A stretch of 64,000 bases of DNA from Seriola aureovittata (lineage: Eukaryota > Chordata > Actinopteri > Carangiformes > Carangidae): the NCBI RefSeq assembly GCF_021018895.1, contig NC_079364.1:8182901-8246900 (forward strand), given 5' to 3'. Under the pieces are notes generated by a model, which saw nothing but the letters and a program-made list of their open reading frames with translations, was not told the origin of the DNA and made no database searches. Both the position numbers and the translations under genes were made by a program. This document shows, in pieces, positions 22,744-38,500 of the stretch. Within the stretch, counting starts at the first letter, position 1. Every line of letters begins with the position of its first letter.

Positions 22744-24002
22744 CTGAGAGTGATGAAGAAAATTGATGGTTCAAATTTAGGTTTGTACAAACACAAAATG
22801 TGACAATTAATGATTGATTATTCTTTATCAATGTTCACATCAATCAAACATAATAATCAACATGATTTTAGGTCACCAACCAGTCCATTTTGACTCACAT
22901 CATTCACTTAACAGGCCTATATACCCGCACATTGTCTCTACATTGGATCATTTTGATCCTAAACATGAAAACATATAAATATTGCAATGCGGTTGACCAG
23001 ATTGGCCCCAACTGCAGAACGTGGTGTTTTCATTTCATCTACAAAGGAAAGTGCCTTGAGCACTCTGTCCACATGGATGTTGTATGTACCGTGTTAATAA
23101 TACAGTGGCTTTATCTGTTGGGGAATTACCAGGCATGCTACTATACATGTTGAATATATTCTTTAGGCTACACATTTCAGATCCTCTGGGAAATTTTTGG
23201 ATTAACACAAAATTCGACTACTCCTAGTACAATTTGTAAGAGCATGCAATTTTGCAAACACCTTCAATATTTATGGGGGGGGGCTGCAATTTTTCCCACT
23301 AAATGCAATTTCCCACATATAATCATTCTATTTAGACTAACTGAACGCAGGTCAAACAAAATCAATTCTTGATTGACTTGACCTGTTTAACTTCCTGTGC
23401 TGTGTTTTGCCCCCAACAAGCTCCGCCAAATACTCACAATCATTTTGCTGCTCTACAATGCACAAAAATTGCTGCAAATTACATAAGACCTTTTATGCAG
23501 AAAATGCCTCCAGTTATGACTGAAATCATCACAAAAACACTTGGAAATCCCGCTGAGACTCGTGAATACAGTTTTGATAGACAATATAAATCTGCCCTAA
23601 CAAATACCTACAGCCACTGAATTTTAAAAGCAAGCAAGCAAGAGACAAATTATTCAAGCCATGTTGACTAGGCTGCCTTTTCATCTAACATAAAAGCCAC
23701 AGTGCAGATTTTAAAATGTAGGTAAGGCCAACAGCTTAATCACCATTCTAAATCAGTGCTCAGGTTAATCTTGCAAGTATTTGACCAAAAGAAACCATGA
23801 GAACCACTAATCAACAACGATTAAACTCGCTGGTCAAAAGAATATTACAAATGGATGACTTTAGCTTGTAAATGTCACCATTTCAAACACATTTAAAAAG
23901 GATGTAAGAAAATTATTTTTCATACTGCATATTATTTTTCACTAGGAATGTATTAAAAACCTCTAAAATTGAAATGTATTTCGAGTCAATCTAATGTCAT
24001 AC
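22744..24002 (-). other. znf609: znf609 intron (1.26 kb)
   Basis: AT-rich. The plus-strand short ORFs at 22890-23153 and 23369-23620 show no protein-like composition or homology. Nothing else is recognised. Confidence 0.7.
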
Positions 24003-24372
24003 CTGGGTAATTCTGCATCATGACTGAGGGCATGCCCCTGTATCCAGGGTGGTTGGGGTCATAGCCTTGTCCATAGGGGTAACCATGCATGTAGGGCATG
24101 TAGCCTTGGTGCTGCGCTAGTGGTGATGAAAACTGCATGTGGGGATTGGAACGAGAGTCTTTGCTCATAGCCCGGTGGTCCTCAGAAGTGATTCTGGGAT
24201 CGCAACCCTCTTTGCCGTCCTCCTTGGGCCCACTTTGATTGTCCTTGGGCCTGGGCCTATCGTCTTTTAATTTACGATCACGTTCCCGTTCTCTGTCCCT
24301 TTCGTCTTTCCATCGAGGTTGTTGTTGCTGGTGTTCGTCTTCTGCTTGGGGCTTCTGGCTCTCGGGGTACTG
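24003..24372 (-). CDS. znf609: znf609 coding exon (charged region to MPYMHGYPYGQ / MMQNYPG)
   Basis: This exon of 370 nt (or 367, see below) enters in phase 0 through a tandem acceptor, cctcag|cag|TAC, and leaves at TACCCAG|GTATGA (GT at 24002-24001). It encodes YPESQKPQAEDEHQQQQPRW, then a charged DRERERDRKLKDDR run, an acidic linker, then SSPLAQHQGYMPYMHGYPYG, QGYDPNHPGYRGMPSVMMQN and YPG. The second half matches mammalian ZNF609 closely. The start of the exon differs from the human sequence I recall, which has EAEPRMWTYVYPAKYSD after WYRQ. The preceding intron is only 111 nt, so no extra exon fits between. The frame continues into the next exon through a split Gly codon. Confidence 0.93.
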
Positions 24373-24483
24373 CTGAGGGTGGGAAAGAAGGTCCAAGTCA
24401 GCATAAATCACATCTTTATATTGAAATTCCTCAAAAACATTCTCACAACAGATTCACAAGCACACTGTTACATTGGTGTTTAC

Positions 24484-26887
<2,404 letters not shown>

Positions 26888-29508
26888 CTGCAGTAGTGTT
26901 GAAAATAAGAATTAGTGATGTCACAGTATCAATGACTGATTTCCATGCAACTCTGCTTTAGTTTAGATTCTGAAATGAAACAAAGGAAAATCCTTTTAAC
27001 ATTAAATCACTGTGGATATAATTGGCTTTTTTGTCAACGATCAACATTCTTTCATGAAGAACAACAAATTTCAATAATTGATCTTAATAAGATCAAAAAT
27101 AAGTATTAGTACTAAGTATTTAACCCCTTTACTATCACACACCAAAATCGTCATTGGTGCAGTCCATTGAGTGTAATGGAACCTCATTATTTATTGTTAC
27201 ATAACTACACAGAACCAAACCATTTGATTGTACAAGTTAAATGAAAAATTGTCAGGTTTGGCGATTGTAATGCTCTCTAATGTTGTTGTTTTTTTAATAC
27301 CTATGCAGTGTTTCCCAAGGATTTTAGGGGGCAAATATTTTAATTCCCAAGTGGTTTTTGACAAGTACCCGAACAACATATACAGCTCCACTGCTTTATG
27401 TCTAGTCAAACAAATAACATGGGTTGATTGCATATTGTGACTGGCCAGTGAGCTCAGTCCAGCACATACAAGCAAGCTCCAGCATGGGAATCACAGACAT
27501 AGAGAGGGCTGGTAAAAAGACAGACAGGGATGGTAAAAATTTTATGGATTTTTTTAATGGCCCACCAGCCCACCGATGGCCAGTCCAACTATGACAGACA
27601 GGTCCGTTGTCAATGCATTTGTGAGAGTGAGAGCGGGGCAAGGAGAGGCAGATCAATGTGCTGCGCACAGGTGTACAATGAAAAAAGATTTTACCCATTA
27701 GAAATTGTAAAAAAAAAAAAAAAGAAAATCACTATATGACTCTAATGGCTGTCAATGTCAATATGGTGGCAGGCCGCCACAAACAAATCAATATATGGGA
27801 AACACTGCTATGCTTCTGAAGGCATTATTGTTTACCTCTATTCAACACGTATTTACAAGATTTTAGGATATGTCTGTGGTTGGCCATATTCTTCTCAAGT
27901 TCATTTGTTCTACCAGAGGTTTGTTTATATTTCTTACTGAGAATCTCACATACACAGTTATTTACTGTATTGGTATGCCAAATAACATGCCACACTTCCA
28001 CATTACCTGACAGAAAATTCCGAATACAGAAAATAAGTCATAACAATAATACCAATGATGACAACGCTAAGTAGTTTCAGTCCTTTTGAGTCCCGAACCC
28101 AAAATAAACAGCAAAGGTAAAGATATTTTGAATATGTACACCATTGTTGTGTCCCTGTCCTCTCATTGCATATCAAGCTGATATTTTGCGCACGACAAGT
28201 GAGTAAGCACTTTAAACATAGTCACGATTTTCCAAATGAAAATGTAAACATCATTGGAAAAGACAGCAGTGAACATTCCAGCTGCTTTGTAATCAAAACA
28301 TACAGTCATTCAAATACTTAAAATAGCAGTATGGCCTTATCTCTCCATAACAGTAATGTAATTATCTTTCTGCACAGCAGTGAAGGTTAGCAATCTGTGA
28401 CAAAGAGAAACATTGGGCTGCTATGACTCACAGCTTCCTCTACAAGTCTCTCCAAACAATTTCAGCCCCAGCAGGGGATGTGAATACATCCGTAGTCTGA
28501 GAGTGGTAGAGGAATTTAGACTCATTACAAGCCCGGGTTTATATTCAGTCCGCTGAAAGCTTTCTGAATTATTCATGGTGTGTCCCTAATGTAGTCGTGC
28601 TGCAAACTGTAAGACCATGTTGGTGCAAATACAGCCCAGCAAACCTCACTCACTGTGCAAACCTCACTTACTGAACATTATTGTGATATACTGTGATACA
28701 TTAGTGTGATACAGCCTATCCTTGTTTTCCATTAGTGCTGCTTTAATCTTGATTTTTTTTTTCTACTGCACTTAACCATGCGTTTAAAATATAGATTTAT
28801 ATTTACATTTAGATACAGTGCAGGTGTTCCAAATCAAAGCAAGTGTTTGGAAATATATTTTACACAACCTGTGTATTTAGCACAACAAAGGCAAATGTTC
28901 AGAAATTACAAACACCTTAAACTACCACCCACATAACACTGATCTAAGAAATTGCAGCCTTTGTGATAGAGAATGTTATACAGTGTTGAGGAAAAGCTAT
29001 TAGTCCAATAATTGGATTCTGCAATCTGGCTTGTTAGAGTTGCTTTCTATTTCCACAACCACCTCCTGGGACGTCAGCCGTTTGCCAGTGAATCCTGCTT
29101 CCCTAGGCTTGAGATAAAGACTAACATGGAAGGTCCAGCTGCACATAGGCAAGTCAGTGCATTCAGCTATATTCTTATTCAGCTGATTCTACTGCAACAG
29201 ATTCATATCACACGGAATATGAAAAGGTTAAGAGACCAAGTGCAGCTTAGATAGAGAGAATGTATCAATAATTCATAGTAATCATGACTCTTTTCTACCT
29301 CGACATCTACAACTACCATGTGCGACAGTAAAGTCTTTGTAAAGTGCAAATGCTATGCAAAATGTGTGCATGTAGCCTTAGTTTTAACAACACCACACAA
29401 GTGATATGTCATTAACATAACAAGTGCAGATTAGATGATGCATATTTAAATAAAATAAAAAAAACATGTCCGCCTGCGCTCTCCAGTGAAAATAAAAATG
29501 CTCCTTAC
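26888..29508 (-). other. znf609: znf609 intron (2.6 kb)
   Basis: Non-coding. It contains the hAT-like MITE at 27306-27807; the remainder is AT-rich unique-looking sequence. Confidence 0.8.
27306..27807. mobile_element. hAT-like MITE, ~502 bp, with inverted termini
   Basis: The left end GCAGTGTTTCCCA (27305-27317) is the exact reverse complement of the right end TGGGAAACACTGC (27796-27808). The hAT-typical core is CAGTGTTTCCC/GGGAAACACTG. It has no transposase frame. Flanking bases share CTATG on both sides, but a full 8-bp target duplication is not clear. Confidence 0.8.
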
Positions 29509-29596
29509 CTGGGGGGAGCCCAGTCATGCCGTGTACAGTCCAACAGGGTGCCCACATACGTCTTGTTTCTCCAAGTAACATTGACCACCAGCATAC
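29509..29596 (-). CDS. znf609: znf609 short internal coding exon ([12 protein letters not shown])
   Basis: An 88-nt exon between acceptor tctcgcag (ending at 29597) and donor CCCCAG|GTAAGG (GT at 29508-29507). It completes the Gly codon of the preceding exon, then reads [20 protein letters not shown] and ends in TRHDWAPP with two bases of an Arg codon. With the upstream exon it forms the conserved block of the ZNF608/ZNF609/scribbler family. It is separated from its upstream neighbour by 12.5 kb and from its downstream neighbour by 2.6 kb. The residue run matches the human protein as I recall it essentially without change, which is typical of the slow evolution of this segment. Confidence 0.96.
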
Positions 29597-32500
29597 CTGC
29601 GAGACAAAGAAGAGAAGAGACAAAGGTCATTTACTTTATGCCAACTATGACAATAATATAGTCAAATACAGTTAAAAGCAAGAGAGAATGTTTTACACTG
29701 AGATTACTTTATAACTGACTGCACTATGTGAGCACAAAGAGCATCGTGTCTGCTGCATCTACGTGTTGATCTTTGCTAAAGGGTGTCATATGCAAGACAG
29801 TTATACAAGTGAAAGATCCTTTTTTAATCTTCTTCACACAGTAAAGCCGTAGGGGCGAGACTGACTGATATCTTCTAAATGACTTGGAACAGACTCAACT
29901 GCAGTCGGTATTGTAAAACCTGTATAAAATACTGGCAGAAGGTCTCGCTAAGAATGATCACAGTGAGGTTACCGGGGAATACTCACTCACTGAACAGCCT
30001 TTCCATTTAAATAAGCCATCTCACAGTACAGGAGATCTCCCTGAAGGAGAATTATTTGGAGGCAAATAATATTTTGTAGTCCTCTGTCTCACTTTGCAAC
30101 CCAGGAATTTGCTACCTTGGGGATAATATAGATCTACTACTACAGCTTCTTAAAAACAAACAACAAGCTACTGGCTTAAACGATTTCAGCGTGAATGGTT
30201 CAGTTAGACGGACTGTAACGGAGTGTGCAAGAAAAACTCCTTGACTTCACTGGAATTGCTGCAATCTGTCACACTTAGAAGCTACTGTGTTGCCATTTGG
30301 CTAGTGTGAATTTGGTAGCACTCAGTGTGAGCTACACAATCCGACCTATACTGAGTGTGATATCTGACCTTGCATTTAAAATCTAAAATTAGTTCCAGAG
30401 GATCACACCACTCTCTATGTATGTTTCTCCTCAAGAAACAAAATACTCTTCACTTGGCAACAGCTCCCACGTCACCGAAATGTCACAAGTATGCAGATTT
30501 GTACAAAATGACTCAACTAAATCCCTGCACTTTGTACATTTAACCGCACAGCACTGAGTGCAGATTTTTGTAGATTTTGCCCGTATATTCAAAAATAAAT
30601 CATCGACCAAACAGCTTCAGAGGATTAAGAGCAACGACGGTGCAGAACAACACTCTGAATTTATTGCCCCCACCACCCCCGCTCACTCCCCGGTGGTGAC
30701 CTCAGCTTGCCACTTCAGCACTGCAGAGAAACTGGAGGCTGCAGTGAACTAACTTATCTAATGGCACAGGAATGCTGGCTGGCAGCTTCCATCCCTCCAA
30801 GCATTTTATTAGCTTAGGAAACCTCTCTTGCTCACCCCATTTTCCCTCTCTCCTTCACCCTCATTTCCTCTTTTCAATGGTATAACCATCCCTGCCTTAC
30901 AATCTTTTTCCCTCCCACACACAAGTCACAGTTCAGACCTCATTTTTCTCTTGCTGCCTCTGGCATAAAGCAGCGAGTGTATAAGGTATTTATATATGTT
31001 TACAGGAACCTGCTGACACTTGGCCACAAGTCTCTTGCTTCACTCTATGGCCTCAAAACATGAGTGCTCGGCCATGGCTAGATACAACTGCAAATGTCGT
31101 TTGTCTATGTGCGCAGGGTAGTAGAGAGGTCCTCGAGTTCAGATTTTCTGTCACATTAAAAGAACCCAGACCTTTTCTAAAACGCCTTCAACAGCCCGCC
31201 CCCCTAAGCTCTCCAAACACTCCAACACAAAATGGCTCTGGCAGCTGGTGGTGGCAGGATGTAAATCAAGGCCGGGCAAATGAATGACTAGGCTTTCATG
31301 ATGTGCTTTCTCCAGTGAGGAGTTTTAGAAATTATACCACGAGTTGTTAAAAGCCTTTAATGATTTTATTTTAAATTAGCATTTGGTCTTTGTGTTAGAC
31401 TGTCTCTTCACTTAAGTAGCTGTGACAATGGATGACTATGAATGAGATTTTAGTATTACTGCCTCCAGTACTAATTAAGATTTTCTTAAAGAAATAGTTC
31501 CAGCATTTTGTGAAATTTGTTTATTTTCTTTTTCGCCTCAGAGTTTGATGGGAATATTGATACCACTCATTTTTTTTTTTTTTATACCTTTTTTATCTTG
31601 ACACTGATACAGCCTTGAGTTGTCTTTAATGTACAGCTGTTAACTGAGCACATCAAGAGTTTTGGATTCCCTGTAATTCTACCCACAGATTTACCCAAGC
31701 TCAGTCAAGACGAATGAAGAGTATCTCAAAAACCATCTTCAAGCCACTGCAAAGATTTTTCATCATGACTCAAGTCTGAACTCCGACTCAGTTTTAAAAG
31801 GACTTTCACAATCTTGTTCGAAATAAAATTCCTCAGTGTATTTGGTGGTGTGATGAGAATCACTGTGCTGGTGGAACATAAATCTTTGCCCCAATCTGAC
31901 ATCATAGCCGCTGTGTTTTTGGTTTTGGCTTCTGAGGAATTTTCCCTGTTTTTCCCTCAACTACAGCTCTCAGGTGTCTGTCAGTGACAAGCAGCCCAGA
32001 GTGTACGGCTGTAGACGCTTAGCTTCATAAATGCAAAAGCTGATGACAGGTGATGAGAAGAGGCGCAGTGATCATTTGGGCATCAGTCTTAATGAAAACG
32101 TACACTCTAAACGCACTGTTGATTGATTGGTCAGAAATATTTAATGTGATGTAACATTTCAATCATTAAGCACGCTATAAAATGTTATTACTTCATTTGA
32201 ATGAAACCCAACCCGTGTCCCGAGTCGGACCAGGTCAGATTTCTACACAGTCTAATTGGGTCGGGGCTCTTTTTACTGCCACAGGTCTCGAGTCTGTGTG
32301 ACGATAAGTCCAATATCTGAGTGGATCTGAGCTCAAACTGAAGCCGAGCTTATTTTAGTTCAATCAGGAGCCTGTTTTTCTTGTTGGTGCAGGAGGTGAA
32401 AACTATTTATATAAATTTGTCTTTGAAGCATATAAACTAATTATTGATGTTTCTATAACTTCACATCTGTTCTTTGGAGATTATTATTATTACATTGCTG

Positions 32501-35500
32501 CTCTTTTCCACCATGGCTGCTTGTTAACTGATCAAATGTACTGATAGGACGTCACGCTTCTGCTGGTGTTTGTGTTCTCTCTCCGCTACGGTCCTTTTGG
32601 GTCGACCGCATTTTGGATCAGGTCTAACAATCCCTGGGTCTATTCAGGTTGGGTCTCACTGTGCTCCAGTCGCCCCTTAGATTGGGTCTCTCTTTTCTGA
32701 AAGGTCATTTATGCACAACAGGTCAGGTCGGTTTACTACAAAAACTGTCTAAGACCTCCTATTTCCAAATTGAAATGTACTCAAATGTACTGCTAATGGA
32801 CATGCACATCCACCATCACTACTTAATATGGACTCTGTAATATTTAACATTAAAGGCCAATAGCTCCATTTTCACTTTCTTTGCTTCAGGCTCAGAATCT
32901 TTAACATGCCTTTTTTGAAGTCTCTGTGCTGGCTGTCATGTTTTTTTGGCTTTCCTCTGCGCAGCCTCCCATGTTGAAGCCGAGCAACTCTGTAATCCTG
33001 TCAGAGTAGCCCTTGGCTTCTGGGTCACCTCAGATCTCTGCAATACCGTCTTTGAGTGTTAATAAAGTAGTTCCTTTGACGTTATGTGGGACATCTCAAG
33101 GACATTCAGAGAAATTTGGATGCATCTTAACTCAAATGGGAATGGTGCTAAAAACAAACAAGAAAAAGTTCCTGCCTCAGAATATTGCTGCACTTCATGT
33201 TTAATTAATTTAATGCAAATTTTAAGCTGTTTAAGCCCTTCAGTGTGTATACACTGTGTGGCTTACAGGAACGGAAAATGTCATGCCGAGTTATTATATC
33301 ATACTCCTCATCTCGGGTGTAAGTGAAAAGGATTTTCATTGCTGACACCTTTAAAGTTGCATCAGAGATCTGAAATTAAATTTCCATGTCACACAGTTTC
33401 ACTCTGAGGTAAATACAGCCTGGATTACTCCAAACTAGTAGCAATAATGACAAGTATTTGGAAATCATTTTACATCATTATGCAAGACTGTTGCTTCTAC
33501 TTGATTCTTTCCTTAAATCTTACTGATTATTTTCTGCACATAATAATTCGTTTTAAGCACAGAATCAGTACACACATTTTCTTATCAAAAATGTACCTTG
33601 TGTAGATTACAGTTTCTCTTCATTAAGCAGCCATTAATACGATACTGACTTATCGAACAATGAAATATGCCTATTATACAACTTTTAGACTGAAAAAAGG
33701 AGTTGGTTGGTTTAAATGATGTGGTGCTTTGACAACGTTCACATCACATGCTGAAGTGGCCTCCAAGTGACTCAGATCTGACTTTAAAACACAAGTGTGA
33801 ACAAACCAAATCAGAGTTTTTCATATCTCATCCAGGCCAGTTGCATATGTGATCCTAAATTTGATTCTCATCCAATCTCTTGCTCTGCGGCCGCTGTCAG
33901 AATGACATAAATCGCAATGCAGTGTTTTCCGCTGGACGACCTAAGCTTCTTTACAGTACATCTAAATTCATATGACCTCCTGGCAATATCATAAAAATAT
34001 ACTCAGGGAAAAACAAAAAGATCAAGATTAGGTTTGAGTGCTAAAAGCCTTTTGAATTACTCTGTACACTTTCATCCTCGGAATCATTTTCAAGCTGTCA
34101 GGACAAAGATGTCAACGTCAAGTCAGGCTAAAAATGGAAAGCCCTTGACAAAACAACTCAAACAAATTTCCCTGTGGCGGAAAGCAAATTACACAAGAAA
34201 CTGAGATGACTTTCCATGCATGATCATTTTATTTGTTTTTACAAGCGTTAAATATTTTGTTTCTGTTTTGTTTTGTCAGCCATAATTTCTCTCTTTACTC
34301 ACTGGAAGAAACGGATTGCAGTTCAAAGATCGAAAAATCAAACTTGCTCTTTGGAAGTGCAGTTCATCCGTTCACACAGGATTGGTTCACTAGGGGAGGG
34401 TTGCTGTGAGGTGAAGGAAAAGGGGTCGACGTGATTTGGAGCAAACCCAGTTCCCTGCACCCTGCACCCCTGACCATCCTCCCTCCCTTTGTGACAGCCT
34501 TATTAGGGTCACTCAGGACAGCTGAGTGAAGCCCACATTAATGAGAGGAATTGGCCTGTAATTTTACCACTCATTTCCTTTCAGTGCTGTCGAACAACAA
34601 ATGGCAGCCCTCTTTAGGCGCCCAACTCCACTGCGTACTTGTGTAGGATTACTTGAACAAGAGGCTAATGTAATGGGGGGAAATTAAGTCAGGAGTAGGT
34701 TGTCTGCTGCATGGGTGACTGCCCCCTTCAGCCCCTAAAACTCCCCTCCTCCCTCCTTAACACATTTCATTAGGTTTGCAGTGGGGCCAAAATATCAGGT
34801 CCTCTGCTGCTGGTGAGGGCCACGGGTTCACTGGCTGACCTCTGCTCTGCTCCGCTCCAACTCAACAGGAATTCAGTGGGGTTAATGGCATTTTCACTGA
34901 CTGACCCTGTCAAAATGCCTTTGTTATCTTTGAAAATGGGAGCTCACTTCTGCGTAATGATTGTTTGTGACATTATATGACTGTTCTCACAAATATCAAA
35001 TTAAAGGTTTCCATTTGCCTTTAAATATCTCAGATATTTCTGAATAAAACAAGACAAGGACTGGGAAAAAAAAACAATTATGTGAACAATTACCAGCACT
35101 TGCAATAATCATCTTTTGTACACAGTCACATTCTAGTTTAATTATCAACAGATTTTACAACCCTCTTTGTATCCTGCTAGAAAATAACTCTTCTGTCATC
35201 CCCATTTTCTCAGAACTAAAAGCACCACTCATCAAGGTTGCATGTAGACAAGAAAGTGAGAACAATGAGAAAAATAGTGTCAGTATTCATTATGGAGAGA
35301 AGATAAAAGATAGCCGGGTGCTGCCATGAGCAATAACTGTAACATTGATAAATGAAGCGTTTGAGCATTCAAGTGTCTGAGCATGTTTCCAACAGTCCAT
35401 TTTAAGAGTGTTTCTGCACTCATGGTGCATAAAATGAAGCCGAGCTTGTCCGGTTATGTCAGTATCCTGACTGACCTTATCTTAAATCCTCGGCAGATGG

Positions 35501-38500
35501 GAATTGTATGAGCCACTATTAGCACTGGAGAGGCTATATGGTGGGATGTATTATTTGCAGTATTTTAATTGCTATGTTGATTTGCAAGTGAATTTATAAT
35601 GCAGAAGTGAAATGATAGGTTGATTTGCTGAACAGCAGATACATCAGCAACTATTGTGATTGAAAGGGAAACTAACAAATTCTGCTAAAACCTCACGGTT
35701 ACATAGTGTGTGACCTGGAGTGCCAGGGGAAACAGAGAGTGACCACCACGCAGTGTAGCATGGATGGAGATGTGACATAGTGCATGTAGTTAGAGCTAGA
35801 CAGCCACGAGAAGCTACTGTCGGGCTCTCTGTCTCTGCTGGAAACACAGGGAGTCTGGTGGAGCAGTGACAGTCACAAGAGGACTTTATGGTCTTTGAAA
35901 GAGACTCTGTGTGGGCTCTGCTGCGAGTGGCACTGTCTGTGGGGGAGTGTCAGTACATACCCATAACCCTGTGGTTTATCGTGGTTAACGTTGCTGTTCA
36001 TAAATTCTAAATGTCTTTTAAAGCACTGAATATAGCACAGTTACTGGATGGTGTGTGTGTTGTGTCTGAAGGAATAAATCGTGTATCTAAATGTCGTTGT
36101 AATGCTGGTGTTTATCAAGCTTATTAATGCTATTGATGCCAGCGACAGGCACAGACTACGGCTATGTTTAGCCAGTGCTGCGCGTTCTATACATATTGAC
36201 ATACAACATAGACGTAGACATAGATCATGGATATATTCTATGAACTGGATCCAGGCATGGTACATGACACTGCTCGCCTGCATTGCTTCACATTGCAATG
36301 ATGTCACTAAAATAAAACTCACTTTTCTAGGCTTTAGAGACATTTCTTAATTTTAGAACATAATTTTGGTCTATGGGGAAAATACTTTTTGAGCAGCAAG
36401 AGGATTTTTTTTATTGCAATACTGCGAGTGGCCACTGGGACAAACAGGCAGCGCCAAGTCCAGCTCTCTTAATCCAAGCCGACAGATACGAGCTGAAAGA
36501 ACATTGCAGTTCCACAGCGGTTTAACTGTCCACCACTTTGTGACCAAACAAATACCGACAGAAACCCTTTATCTACTCCCCAGATGCCTCTGTTAGCATC
36601 ATTTGTAAGTAATGTAGCTAACACTGCTAACCAAGCTAGCCATTATATTAGTTGTCTGAGGTTAACATGTTGCTAACACAACATTCAAAGTAACTGTTTT
36701 AATTACTGTTGGGCTACCTGTCCTGTAGTTTACTCTTTTTACCTTTACTCCTCCTGTTGTGAACTCTATGGATATACTCCCACTAATTATTGTGTTGTGC
36801 TGCCTGTGGTGACTTTACAGATGAATCTTTGTTTTTCAAGGTTTCTGCAGAGTTCATCAAAGTAAATTGGCTTTTTAAGACCTTTTTAATACCACACAGA
36901 ATGCAATGTACTAGACATTCACTGAAAACTAGTAGGGACATTAGGGATTAAATTAATTTATTGATATGTACATCACATTTTTTCAGTACTTCCCATAAAT
37001 ATTGAATGGTTTAGCACTTGTTTATGGTATCTCACCTTATTCTGCTTTCTAATCCCTATCATGAATTTGTTGTATTCACAGTTTTCACAATTGCCTCCAG
37101 TAAAGATTTCAAAGTGTGTTCAGATCACTGCATAGCTGTGCACATGGTGAAGGTAGAAATGGTAAATTACGATTGCTGTTTTTAACTATTTTAATGCAAA
37201 TGATTAAACATTTAATATAGACAAAATAATTGGCAGATAAATCAGTAATAAAAATACTCTTTAGTTGCCGCCCTACAACACTGTAAAGCACTTTTCAAAT
37301 TAAGTAAAGTTGTAAATAGTCGTACAAAGATTAAGCCAAGACATTAAGCACAGATAAACATACCATAAAAATGCCACATCTTGGTAATATAGTTAGGGTT
37401 TAGTAATAACCGGCAAATGAGACACGGGTATGGTTGATGATTTCATTTTGAATTTTAGAGCGTTCGAGTGAACCCTATCTGAAAAGTTCAGGCTGCATTC
37501 CGGTTCATAAGAGGTAAAAGTGCGAAGTCACTCTTACTGACAAGAATAACAGCCAGTGAGAAGGTCAATTCTCTCATACCACTGAGAGGCAAAGGAAGGG
37601 TGCATTAGTATGCTCTCCACATCCACGCAGCATTATCAGCCGCATGCAGCAGTTTCTCCTTCCACAAAATCACTACATGTTTACTCTTACACTGGGAGTA
37701 GATCACAAAGCAGCAGCGATGCATGTAACGGCCCAAAAATAAATATTTGACATCTCTACCGACTCCGCATGCATTTATTACTGCAAATAACTTGTAGTGA
37801 GGCGAGGAGCAGTTTCCTTAAATGTCGTCTGGGCAAATCTGCAATCTCTCCATTAAAACGAACCCTCTGGTGTTTTTCCTTAAAGAAGATGGTGCTGAGA
37901 TTATGAGACAAGCCTGCCAAAGGCGCATTACTCAAGCTCTCCTTGACGTGTATAGAAAACATGATATCTTGTGACAACCACTGACAAAGCTTACAGTTCC
38001 TCAAGGCGTATGATTTACGTTTCAAGACCATTTAAGTGCTTGAAAAAGAAAATAATGCAGTTTTTGCTCAGGTGCCATCTTGGAATAAATGTGTTGCTAA
38101 CAAGACGAGCTTCCTGGTGAGTCCTCTATATCTTAAGTTCCTTCCAGAGTCTTATTTCAACCACATACTTAGGAAGAATTCTTTACAACGTGGGGCTGTT
38201 TTTCCCTGGAAATTGGCCACTTCCACTCTTGCACAGTGAACGCTGATGAGGGTAAAGATTGGCTTGGCAGGGTGGAAAGTAAACGTGGCTAAGGAACTGG
38301 CAAATTAAAATCTACAGAGTGGGAGCTAGAGAAAGAAGGCGGCATATCACTTTCTGTTCTTTTCCCTTCAATATGTCCTCTACTGTTAACAGAAGTTGGA
38401 CCTTTGTGATTGATTTTTCACTCCATCTTCTTCTTGCTCATTGGCCTGGCACAGAGCTGCAGGCCTCCTGACAATGCTCACTCTTATTTCAAGGACAGTT

